Of a DNA stretch of 64,000 bases, positions 55,352-64,000 are shown one piece after another. Position 1 is the first letter of the stretch. The number at the start of each line of letters is the position of its first letter. Source of the stretch: Gymnogyps californianus (lineage: Eukaryota > Chordata > Aves > Accipitriformes > Cathartidae); assembly GCF_018139145.2 (NCBI RefSeq), contig NW_026114224.1, positions 434,001 to 498,000 of the forward strand. Reading direction: 5' to 3'. The notes below the pieces were generated by a model. That model was not told the DNA's origin. It saw only the letters and a program-made list of their open reading frames with translations, and ran no database searches. The position numbers and the translations under genes were made by a program.

Positions 55352-58300
55352 CTGTACAAATGGGTTTCAGAAAAGACTACTCACTGATAGGAATTAAGAG
55401 GCCAGTTAAAAAATCTTATAGCAGAAATCTCAGCACAGTACTGCCAGCAGCTGCCTTGGCACTCCAGGATACTCTAACTGCAAATACTTCATTGCCAACT
55501 GCAGCAATAAATAACTCTGGGGAAAAGCCAACTCACGGGTCTCTCTTCCTCAGCCGTGCAATGACTACGCAAGATACCACTATCCCAAGCAGCAGCACGC
55601 CCAAGGCTGATGCAGTCACTGGGATATAGTACTTGCGCAGCTCTTCACGACCAGCAGCCTCAGCCTTTTTCCCAGCATCTGCCCCTGGAGGAGAAGAGAC
55701 AATGCCACACGTTATTGTGCTCTGCACCATGGATAATCTCACAGTGTGTTTCACATGCCCAAGAGGTTTTCTTTTTCAGTGGCTGGTGCCTCTGGCTCTG
55801 GTGTCTTAGCACCAGAGGACAAGACGGACTGCTTAAACTTCTCGGGGAGAAGAGCCCGCATGCCAGCGAGCAGCTGCACCGGCGCTACCCCTGTCTGTTC
55901 CTCCGGGCTGCAGGCCAGGGCTGCGTGCTGGAGACCTGCGGTTCATCCCAGGAGAGCACTGCAGGGATAGAGCAGAAACGCTCCTGTTTTCCCAAGCAGA
56001 AATCGCCTGAGCACTCCCCTCCAGGACATCCTCGGGGCTGAGAGATGGGATCCAGCCCATGGGCTACTGCCTGGCTCCTGCGGTGCCACTTGCTTGTCAC
56101 CCCCGGCTCTGATGCACGCATTGGGGGAAGGCTGGCCCTGGGACAGCGTGGTGCAGGGCTGGGCTGTAGCCCTCAGATGGCCTCATTCCCAAAAGGGCAA
56201 AGTTCCTAAATTCCTGGGAACTGGGTGTGGCAGGAGGTGAGCAAGCTCTAACCGCATCCAGAGAGCTCTACGAGCGTCTCCCTGGCACGCTGCTGGCAAT
56301 AACTGCCACACACCAGAGAGGACGGTTGTCCTCAGAGAGCTGCTCCTGCCTTCTTCGACAACACCTTCCCTGCACTAACACTTCCAGGTTTGGCTGCTGA
56401 CAGGACGTGCAAGAGTGGGCTCTGGGGGAAGAGCCTGCGGGCACACAGTGATTCTGACTGGTGACACCGGGTGACCACGGGACAGCAATTACCTGGCGTG
56501 CCGGTTTCTTGCATTGCCTCTCTTTCTTCATCTGAGACTGGCACTCTGTGACTGCTTCCCTTCTGAAAGGCCTCCTTCTGCACAGTCTCACGGTTAGTCT
56601 CTTTAGAAAGCAAGCAGGACAATTAAATTACAAGTAACTGTTCCTTATCAGGAACACGACACCTTCAGGAGGCAATACTCTCCAAATACATTAATAAAGC
56701 TTAGAAACAAAGCCTGGGCTTTTGGGGGTGCACCTAGTCCAAACAATGTGTCATTCACAGAGCAAAAATTAAGCACAGGACACTCTTCACTTTACCAGTA
56801 CAGGCAGCAAAACCTGACATGCTGGGAAACCAGGAAATTGCATGTGATCTTCTTGTTCACATTACATGCAGTGCATTTTTGGCAAACTGCAAGGCAATGC
56901 TAAATTGCTTCCTTCAAAGAGGATGGGAAAAAGTCACATCCAGTTCAGCTGGGGAAAGAGCTCCTCTGAGAAGCACGTCCACCATGCCAGCTCCATCACA
57001 TGGGAAAGGTAACAGACACACACGGTGGACTGAACCCCAAGCTCTTGCAACCATGTTCTGGGCACTTTCACAAGCGGCAGTGAAGAGCCCACTGTCCCCC
57101 AAAACAAGAGGAAAACCACAGCCAAGTTTTCTGAAATGCAACTAGAAATGGAGAGCTAAACCACCCAAGACTGAATTAACTCAATGATCCACTCAAGGCC
57201 GCCTTCACGTTAGGTGTCCGGCCTCAAGCTCAGTGTCCAGCTCCAACCCACCCCTGACCCCAAAGTGTCACCGAGAGTCCTCAGACATCAAGGAGAGCAA
57301 CGGGGCTGGACCAGGCTCTGATCCCGGCCGGGGCATCGATCCTGCCTGCAGCCCAGGCAAAGCCTGCCAGTCCCAGCGACCAAAATCTGCCTGGGCATCG
57401 TCTCCGTCAGCCAAGGGCCCTCTCCCTCCAGTGACTGGCAGGGTGCTGGCCCTCTCATGGCTCATGAGCAATTAGCTCCTCCGCAAGTCCCTCACGCACT
57501 CCGGGAGCACCACCAACAGTCACACTCGTCCCACCACAGTTATCAGTCTGCAGGCTGAAAGTCAATCGCAAACACAAATACCTGCAGAATCAGCACCTGC
57601 ACCTGACTTCCAACATTAGGCAAGGGCAGCCAAGATTTCTTGGGACGTCATTCCTGCCTTGAACTTGCCCAGCTGCAAACTGGGCTGTGCATGAGCTGAA
57701 CACAAATTCAGCACACGTCAGTTCCTGACATCTGGATACCAGCATCTGTACAAAGCAGCTCTGACGAGTAATGGTACAACTGGGGCAGTAGCTGCCCCTG
57801 GGACTCAGCTTGAACCACAACGGGCAGCAAAACGCTGTGCTGGAGCATCTCGGTGGCTCATCAGCCTACACAAGGCGTGAAATCGAGTGTCACTGCAGCA
57901 AGGCTCTGACTGGTCCCTTCCTGCTGTGTAGGCTACAGCACGTCCATACACGAATCTAAAACCTCAGCTTCCCAAGTCGTATGGTTAACAGAGCGAAACA
58001 CACTAACCAGGTGCTGCTTTCTCCAAGTCTTTCAGGATTTCCTTTGGAACCTCAGATACCTTTTGGGAATAGTTCCCTATTTTAGCTTTATCCTTTCCTC
58101 TTCGAGGACATTAACAGAAAGTATGAAGGTAAATGTCACGTGAATAAAATACTGAAAATGAGTGCTTATTCTGTGAAGTCAATACAGACTGACTACTCAC
58201 CCTTGGGGACTGACTACTCACCCTTGGGATGCCTGCTGGGATCCAGCCCAGGATCCAGCCGAGGAGCTGGAAAAGCTGGAAAAGCCCTCCCTCTGGCCAC

Positions 58301-59048
58301 ATCTGCAACCAAACACCCATGAGAAGTTACCATCATGGGTTCTGATCTACCTCGTCATAACTGAAGAGCAGAACATGTAAGGGGGTCACGTAATGACATG
58401 GCACACACGTGCAGGTCTGTATTCTCACACCTGCAGAGGCACCTGGCTGACATTTGGACTTGAGCTGGCAGCTCTCAAAGGAAGGAAAAAGCCATGACGT
58501 ACCAATGCGACCTCCCTGCGGGTCAGCCCTGGAACCCAGCCAGGAAGCTGGATAACCATCGCCTGCAGCCACATCTGTAAATGAACACAGGACAGAGCAG
58601 CTCCCGTGAAATATTTCAATAGACTTCTTCAGATCTGAATGACAGCGAATGCAGTTCAAACACGGGATTACTCAGAGCACTCCTCTCTCCCTCCCACTCA
58701 GGAGCGTCTTGCAAACATTTACCGGGTGCCTGCAGTGGCCACGAACCAGGCATGGAACTGTCGGAAAAAAGGACTCCCTGGAGCTCACACCAGCTCTAAG
58801 CTCAACCCCAACGTGCCTGCTGCCTTTGCAGCCCGCACTGGAAGCAGCACAGGCTCAGCAAGGCTGGCAAAGACAGCTTTGCAAGGCAGAGTGCCCCAGG
58901 GCACATCACTGAGCCACACCCATTCCCTCTCTGCTCTTCTGCATGCCCAAGCATCAGCCAAGAAAGGAGTAAGCTAAATTTCACATGAACAGAAAATTAA
59001 AATGGAAGTGCTCATTCGCTGAAGGGACTTACCTGTGGATCGCCTGAG
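54973..59048 (-). CDS. gene for unrecognised single-pass membrane protein (spliced, 5' end in gap)
   Basis: At least six minus-strand exons join in frame: gap-59033, 58574-58503, 58302-58222, 56600-56493, 55684-55537 and 55351-54973. The first four end in phase 1; 58574, 58302 and 56600 also begin in phase 1, so they are symmetric and can be skipped or duplicated without frame change. 55684 starts in phase 1 and ends in phase 2, and the last exon accepts phase 2. The two exons at 58.2-58.6 kb both start with Asp-Val-Ala and are Pro/Gly-rich, as in a stalk. One membrane segment follows, then a cytoplasmic tail of about 130 residues. This would be a type I surface protein. I do not recognise the family. 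A further exon may lie near 58060-58010 (ends GTTAGT, phase 1). Confidence 0.6.
55537..55684 (-). CDS. transmembrane exon
   Basis: Acceptor TTCTCCTCCAG, 148 bp, donor GTGAGT. It encodes a Lys/Glu-rich juxtamembrane part, a hydrophobic helix starting IPVTASALGVLLLGIVVSCV, and a basic stop-transfer ARLRKRD. This is the strongest exon of the model. Confidence 0.7.
56172..56482. repeat. duplicated segment C, copy 2
   Basis: Partner of 52608-52975; lies just downstream of the exon at 56493-56600 in gene orientation. Confidence 0.75.
56493..56600 (-). CDS. symmetric exon, charged linker
   Basis: Acceptor TTTCTAAAG, 108 bp, donor GTAATT; phase 1 at both ends. It encodes a polar segment starting TNRETVQKEAFQKGSSHR. 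The join to the membrane exon restores an in-frame glycine codon. Confidence 0.55.
58222..58302 (-). CDS. symmetric stalk exon A, with alternative donor
   Basis: Acceptor TTGGTTGCAG, 81 bp, donor GTGAGT at 58221-58216. It encodes Asp-Val-Ala then RGRAFPAFPAPRLDPG. A tandem duplication provides a second donor 21 bp farther (58200-58195) whose use would add seven codons in frame. Confidence 0.55.
58503..58574 (-). CDS. symmetric stalk exon B
   Basis: Acceptor ATTTACAG, 72 bp, donor GTACGT; phase 1 at both ends. It encodes Asp-Val-Ala then AGDGYPASWLGSRADPQ. It aligns with exon A at its start and Pro/Gly content, which suggests exon duplication. Confidence 0.55.
59033..59048 (-). CDS. partial stalk exon C, cut by gap
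   Basis: Donor GTAAGT preceded by CTCAGGCGATCCACAG in an open frame ending in phase 1 like exons A and B. The rest is in the gap. Confidence 0.4.
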
Positions 59049-59548
59049 NNNNNNNNNNNNNNNNNNNNNNNNNNNNNNNNNNNNNNNNNNNNNNNNNNNN
59101 NNNNNNNNNNNNNNNNNNNNNNNNNNNNNNNNNNNNNNNNNNNNNNNNNNNNNNNNNNNNNNNNNNNNNNNNNNNNNNNNNNNNNNNNNNNNNNNNNNNN
59201 NNNNNNNNNNNNNNNNNNNNNNNNNNNNNNNNNNNNNNNNNNNNNNNNNNNNNNNNNNNNNNNNNNNNNNNNNNNNNNNNNNNNNNNNNNNNNNNNNNNN
59301 NNNNNNNNNNNNNNNNNNNNNNNNNNNNNNNNNNNNNNNNNNNNNNNNNNNNNNNNNNNNNNNNNNNNNNNNNNNNNNNNNNNNNNNNNNNNNNNNNNNN
59401 NNNNNNNNNNNNNNNNNNNNNNNNNNNNNNNNNNNNNNNNNNNNNNNNNNNNNNNNNNNNNNNNNNNNNNNNNNNNNNNNNNNNNNNNNNNNNNNNNNNN
59501 NNNNNNNNNNNNNNNNNNNNNNNNNNNNNNNNNNNNNNNNNNNNNNNN
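59049..59548. other. assembly gap (500 N)
   Basis: Exactly 500 undetermined bases; it hides the 5' exons of the membrane-protein gene. Confidence 1.
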
Positions 59549-61370
59549 GCCTCCTCCCCAAGGATACTTCTCCCACCTCTGTCTCACAGGAGGGAAGGCA
59601 GAGCAAGTGGAGCCTGTTCGTCCTCCTTCCTGAGGTCAATGAGAGATGGCAGCAAATGGATCCCTTTCCGTACTGCTGTGCTCGAGTGGCTCCTGTAGCC
59701 CAAGAACAGCAGGAAAAATGCAGCCCATGAGGTCTCTGCCTGAGTAGGACAGATGGCCATCTAAATACTGCTCAGTGGCAAATGGCTTTCCAGCTAAGTG
59801 GAAGCTGCTCAAGAAATAACTCTCTTTTCATAACAGAGGAACATTATTTTTTTTGTCTAAAGGAAAATACACTGCGAAGAAACTTGTTATTAAAAAAAAA
59901 AACCAAACAAAACCTCTGAAAACCAAAGAAAACAAGGTCTCATGGTTGATGCACACTTGCACGGAGCAACTATTTCTTGCCAGGCACTTGTATCCTACAG
60001 GTATCATGGTTTGAGTGTGTGACTACCTGAGCTCCATGCTGGTGCATTCAAAGCTTTCTTGCTGATGCAGCTCACATCAGCAACAGTGGAGGAAATCAAC
60101 AGCCACAAAGGAAGAAAGAAAAAACTGAACTCTGAAGAAAGGAACAAGGTATAGAAAGAAGCAGGAGATGCTGATATTTCAGATCCTGCCTGTGTCTGAG
60201 CTTTTGAAATTCATAAGGACTCAGCTGACACTCTACAAACAAAAGTACATTTCCCTTCACTCAGTTTTTAAATTCGCCAGAGGTCACAGATGTTGCAAAC
60301 AGACAGTTCTTGGTATTAGCTCTGTTGTACATGGTGAATGCATACCGCACTCCCCACGCTTGTGCAAAAAATTGAACAGTCAAAGCAGAATCTAGTTATA
60401 CATTCCAGATATATCTACTGCTCGGTTCAATATATTCGTCACCTGGTATTGTTCCATAGCCGCTTTCATCAATAGACGTGAACAGTGCAATACACAATAA
60501 AGGTAAATTGGTATTCATATGGTTATGTAGATTTGATGACTCCCTAAGCAAACCGTCAATGGAAGTCCTCTGGAAGGGATGAGCTTCCACATTTCTCTCT
60601 CAGCAAACTGGCTGCAGATGGGGTCAGAACATTGCAGAGGCTGCCCCATTCCCAGGAGAAGCTGGGAACCTGCTTCAGCTGTTGCTCTGACTCGTAGGTT
60701 TTTCTGTGAAGTACGTACGTGCAGCTGCTGCAGGGGAGAAGCACCCAGCTGATACAGGACGTATGGATCTTGAAAGCTTGTCTGTTCTGTGGGATTTTGG
60801 AACATGTTGAAACGCTGGCTTTAATTGGGAATGAATGTAAACATTTGCTAGCACACTGAAGTGCTTCCATAGTCGGAGTCACTGCTTCGAGAAAACGGAG
60901 ATACTGAAATGCATGTGACAAGGAGGAGAAAAAGCTGTTGTTAATAACTCTCTGAGAAGCAGAAAACTGAAGGCTGGGGAATTGTGCATTCGGGCCTTGT
61001 TTACCTTGCCTTTCTGATTTGTGCCTGCTAAAGAAGGTGTAAGCTTCTGTTACTGTAATAAAAAGCAGCTGTTGTTTCAATTGCATACATTGATAGCTAC
61101 AGCAGTTAGTTACAGAGTTGCTAACAACCATACTCTGACACCCAAAGCACAACAGACTTGTTCTGAAGGCTTTATATGAATGTACAACTTTTAAATATGG
61201 CACTCCTTGAAAACATGGCTTGTTCAACAGTGGGTGAACTTGCTCCTGGCTGGTAAACTGCAGAGCACGAAGAGGTCAGGCTGCCAAAACCCGAGCTGGT
61301 GCTCTCGGAGAAAATGCCCATCGATTCTAAAAAGGCAAATGTGGCATGCTTTTGAAAACCTGGTCCACAG
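59549..61370. other. intergenic, no supported gene
   Basis: The minus strand is open from 61227 to 60556 (223 codons) but matches nothing I know and has no splice context. Confidence 0.35.
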
Positions 61371-61423
61371 CACAACACAACACAACACAACACAACACAA
61401 CACAACACAACACAACACAACAC
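61371..61423. repeat. (CACAA)n microsatellite, 10.6 copies
   Basis: A perfect pentanucleotide array. Octamer-like ATTTGCAT (about 61477-61484) and ATGTAAAT lie shortly after; they may be chance. Confidence 0.98.
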
Positions 61424-61802
61424 CACTGTTTTAAAATAGCATTAACACCACCATGAAGACGAACCCGGGTGGTGAATATTTGCATACAATCTCTGGGTGC
61501 ATAACAATTCGCTGCGGAGAAGGGACATGCTATTAATATAAACAACGATATGTAAATGAGCCTTCCCCTGTTTTCAATATCCCTGGGTACCTGAGACATT
61601 GGCTAGAGACCTACACGGCAGCCCCAGCCCCTGGAGTGGCGGCTGGAGGATGGGCAGGTCAAAGCACCCTGATGGGAGCCCTGCAGGGCCTCAGACGTTG
61701 GGCCAACGGGCACCTTCCCTTGTCACACAGAGCATCTCATGGGCTGGAAAAGGGATGCTCTGGAGGGTTTCGGGCAACCCTCTGGAGAAGAGCTTCTCCC
61801 CG

Positions 61803-62005
61803 CCCCTCTGCCAGGGGCTTTCTCAGCTCTGGGGCCCTTCCCAAGGACAGCCCCACCAGGTGGGCGCAGTCAGCATTGCAGGCAAGAACAGGCAGCAGCC
61901 ACAAGAGTCAGCACTGGGGGAAAGCTGGGACCCCGGAGAGCCTCCCAGGGTCCCCAGTGCCAGCCTAGCCCCGTGTGTGTGAGACAGTGCCCAGAAGAGT
62001 GGTTT
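61803..62005 (+). repeat. duplicated segment A, copy 2
   Basis: Partner of 22703-22905. Lies upstream of the ARHGAP20-like exons, probably intronic or upstream sequence of that gene. Confidence 0.85.
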
Positions 62006-62284
62006 TTTAATCTAGGCTGCCTACTAGCTAACGATCTATGCGAGAGTACAACCCGATCCGATGTCACACATAACATCAGCACTCTGAAGAGAGGTGACAT
62101 TCAAGTGAAAAATGAGACGGTTTGAACACCTTTTAATAGCTTGCAGGATTAAAAAGGGGAAGCGCTGTAGGTAGAATAAAAAAATAGGATTAAATAAAAG
62201 TCATTTTCTGAACCTTCTGTGACAAGTTCTGTCATGTCAAAGTGCACGTCTGCGACCCCCTGCGCTGCACTATGCGGGTCCTGT

Positions 62285-62736
62285 TCCCATTCAGTGATGT
62301 GGATGATGGGGCAGAGCGTACCCTCAGAGAGCTTGCAGATGGCCCGAAACTGGGAGGAGAGGCTCATGCGCCGGAGGGTCGTGCTGCCGAGCAGAGGGGC
62401 CTGGACAGGCTGGAGAAAGGGGCTGACAGGACCCGCATGCGGTTCGAGCAGGGGAAGAGCAAAGCCCTGCACCTGGGGAGGAACAGGCCCTTGCAGCAGG
62501 ACATGCTGGGGCACAGCCAGCCGGAAAGCAGCTGCGCAGACCCCTGGGGTCCCGGTGGACCCCAAGTTGACCACTTTGGAGCCAGCAAAGTGCCCTTGGG
62601 GCAAAGGCGGCTAACGGCATCCTGGGCTGCAGTAGGCAAAGCACTGGCAGCAGGTGGAGGGAGGTGATCCTTGCCCTCTGCTGTGTCCAGCTCTGGGCTC
62701 CCCCGTGCAAGAGAGACAGGGCCATACTGGAGAGAA
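62285..62736 (+). mobile_element. CR1 LINE 3' part
   Basis: Plus-strand CR1: the RT C-terminal region (DVDDGAERTLRELADG; LHLGRN near 62470) and the following conserved stretch to about 62736 (CAGCTCTGGGCTCCC...CATACTGGAGAGA). It is absent from the duplicated region at 22.9-24.1 kb. Confidence 0.9.
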
Positions 62737-62844
62737 CCCCCGCCCCAGGCCCCCCCCGCTCCCCCCCCAGTTTCCGTTGGGCTCGGAACGTTGGTGCGTT
62801 GGAGCCAACAGCCACCAGTGGCAGCAGGACGGAGCTGTGCTGGC

Positions 62845-63000
62845 ACGGAGCGGCGCTGGGAGGAGGCAGGGTCTGGCGGAGCAGCGCTGCCCGGGCACTG
62901 GCACCGGCACCCCGCTTCCCAGCCTCGCTCACGCCGGCTGGCCCGCGTCCTTGGCGTCAGCCAGCGCCGCGCACCGCGACGGTCCTCCTGGCCGGGGCGG
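62845..63000 (+). repeat. duplicated segment B, copy 2
   Basis: Partner of 24086-24235, CpG-rich here. Lies about 120 bp upstream of the first recognised exon. Confidence 0.85.
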
Positions 63001-63123
63001 GATGGGCCAGGCCAGCTGCTGCTGCGGCTCCAGGTGGGCTCCCCCCGCGGCTCGGGGACACGCGGGCACAGCCGGGCCCCGCCGCAGCAGCGTTGCTCAT
63101 GCCCAGCGCTCTCTGCTCTGCAG

Positions 63124-63243
63124 GGAGGCTCTCAGCGACGCCGAGCCGGTGCTGAGCACGGATGTGCGGCTGAGCCGGGGCCGCAAGAGGAGCGAGAGGC
63201 GCCTTCTCCTCCTCCAGGAGGAACTGGTCATCGCCAAGTTGCA
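63124..63243 (+). CDS. PH-domain exon, ARHGAP20-like Rho GTPase-activating protein
   Basis: Acceptor CTCTGCTCTGCAG, 120 bp, donor GTAAGA; starts and ends in phase 2. It encodes Leu-Ser-Asp then a basic [20 protein letters not shown]. The R-x-L-x-L-[FL]-x-[ED]-x-L-[LV]-I-A-K pattern is the strand pair of a PH domain as in ARHGAP20, where it binds lipids or Rap1 next to a RhoGAP domain. It is followed in phase by the next exon. Bird genomes carry multi-copy ARHGAP20/TAGAP-like genes; which member this is cannot be told here. Confidence 0.6.
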
Positions 63244-63448
63244 GTAAGACCCTCGGAGCCCAGCTGCCTTTCCCCCGTCCCTGGCCCTGGGAGCAGGGCA
63301 GGGACACCCTGGCCCCAGCCCCAGGCCCCGGCACCTTGGTGCTGGATGCACCACTGTCCGTCCCAACGGCCGGTGGGAGACAGGGCTCTGCCCGCGGCGA
63401 CCCCAAGGAGGCCACCTCCAGCTCCCTGCCTGCCTCTCCTCTCTGCAG

Positions 63449-63619
63449 ACGTGGCACCTCCGTGCGCCCACAGCTCCGCCTGGCCCTGGACCGGCTGTGG
63501 GTGCTGAGCGGCGGGACGGAGGCGGCGGGGGAGGAGGAAGAGGAGGAGGATGGCAGCGGCGAGGGCAGCAAGTCCCTCATCCTCGCCTGGCCCACCGGCT
63601 CCTGCCTTGCCACTTTCGA
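63449..63619 (+). CDS. second PH-domain exon, ARHGAP20-like
   Basis: Acceptor CTCTCTGCAG, 171 bp, donor GTGAGT; phase 2 at both ends, so it joins 63243 in frame. It encodes RGTSVRPQLRLALDRLWVLS, an acidic Glu-run expansion, then SLILAWPTGSCLATFE. The Trp-Pro-Thr-Gly block ending in an Ala-Thr-Phe strand is typical of the ARHGAP20 PH domain. The RhoGAP exons would lie to the right of the window. A possible next acceptor (CCCCTGCAG, ending 63914) leads into an open stretch that does not resemble the expected PH helix. Confidence 0.62.
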
Positions 63620-64000
63620 GTGAGTCGTGGTGCCCCGTCCCACGGCAGGGCTGGGCGGTGCGGCGCGGTGCTGGCCCCCGTCCTCTCTGGGGCGTGGCAG
63701 CTGCGGTGAGGGCTGGCAAGGGGCAGGAGAGGTTCCCAACCGTGCCCACGCCATCCTGTGAACGGGCTCTGCCCTCCGTGCAGAGCCTGGGCAGGGAGCG
63801 GGCAGCACGCCGGCAGGGAGGGAGGCAGGCCGGGTTGGCCGGGTGGGGCCTGAGGGGTGGGCATGCAGGCAGCTGGAACGAGAGGGATGGGGGGCATTTC
63901 TGCATCCCCTGCAGGTCCTCAGAAGGGAAGGCCAAAAGGAGGATGAGAGGGAGCCAGGGCTTGGGCAGCGCCTCTGTCCTGCCCCCCGGGGCTTCGTCCT

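Noticed and set aside
60556..61227. 223-codon minus-strand frame
   Set aside because: Longer than most chance frames here, but it lacks any recognisable domain or promoter context, and one such frame in a 64-kb window is not unexpected.
63915..64000. Third exon of the ARHGAP20-like gene after CCCCTGCAG
   Set aside because: It is open and phase-compatible, but the peptide is Arg/Ser/Gly-rich and lacks the expected C-terminal PH helix; it is cut by the window edge.

Overview
The window looks like bird (avian) nuclear DNA. It holds CR1 LINE pieces on both strands, several avian LTR families, class I, II and III endogenous retroviruses (ERVs), vertebrate-type rDNA fragments and split genes with GT-AG junctions. 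There is no sign of bacterial gene organisation. Two runs of exactly 500 N (4893-5392, 59049-59548) are assembly gaps. Genes are sparse and ERVs and tandem repeats are dense. That would suit a repeat-rich chromosome such as the W, but the sequence alone does not settle it.

Layout. 1-1830: decayed rDNA piece on the minus strand (28S 5' part, ITS2, a full-length 5.8S, ITS1 remnant). 3105-4490 and 21296-22690: two arms of an inverted repeat about 1.4 kb long, 16.8 kb apart. Between the arms lie an ERVL fragment, a gap, a minisatellite, the env-3'LTR end of a class I ERV, a long pyrimidine tract, a CpG-rich promoter-like patch with a ZNF143-type motif, and an almost intact provirus at 11878-19887.

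The provirus is the best find. It has 264-bp LTRs differing at 3 positions, a 6-bp target duplication and a primer site matching tRNA-Phe. The gag, pro and pol genes are intact and alpharetrovirus-like, in three different frames. Each junction has a textbook -1 frameshift site (GGGAAAC, then AAATTTA), each followed after 6 nt by a 10-bp stem. The env is of gammaretroviral type and carries one in-frame stop. This combination fits the published recombinant avian family TgERV-F.

22.7-34.5 kb: two short segments duplicated from the 62-63 kb region, a RasGEF-like exon, ERVL protease/RT debris and an LTR. 34.5-40.6 kb: CR1 pieces, a purine-rich satellite split by a solo LTR, a class I ERV gag remnant, and a roughly 66-bp satellite rich in decayed CRE palindromes. 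42.1-50.8 kb: two single-exon candidates, an ERVL 3' end, and a class I provirus with both LTRs but decayed, internally deleted genes. 50.8-51.6 kb: a second purine satellite. 53.2-54.3 kb: a solo LTR about 1.1 kb long. 54.97-59.05 kb: a minus-strand gene for an unrecognised single-pass membrane protein, with mostly symmetric phase-1 exons and a poly(A) signal at its stop codon. 62.3-63.6 kb: a CR1 tail, then two phase-compatible plus-strand exons that look like the PH domain of an ARHGAP20-like Rho GTPase-activating protein.
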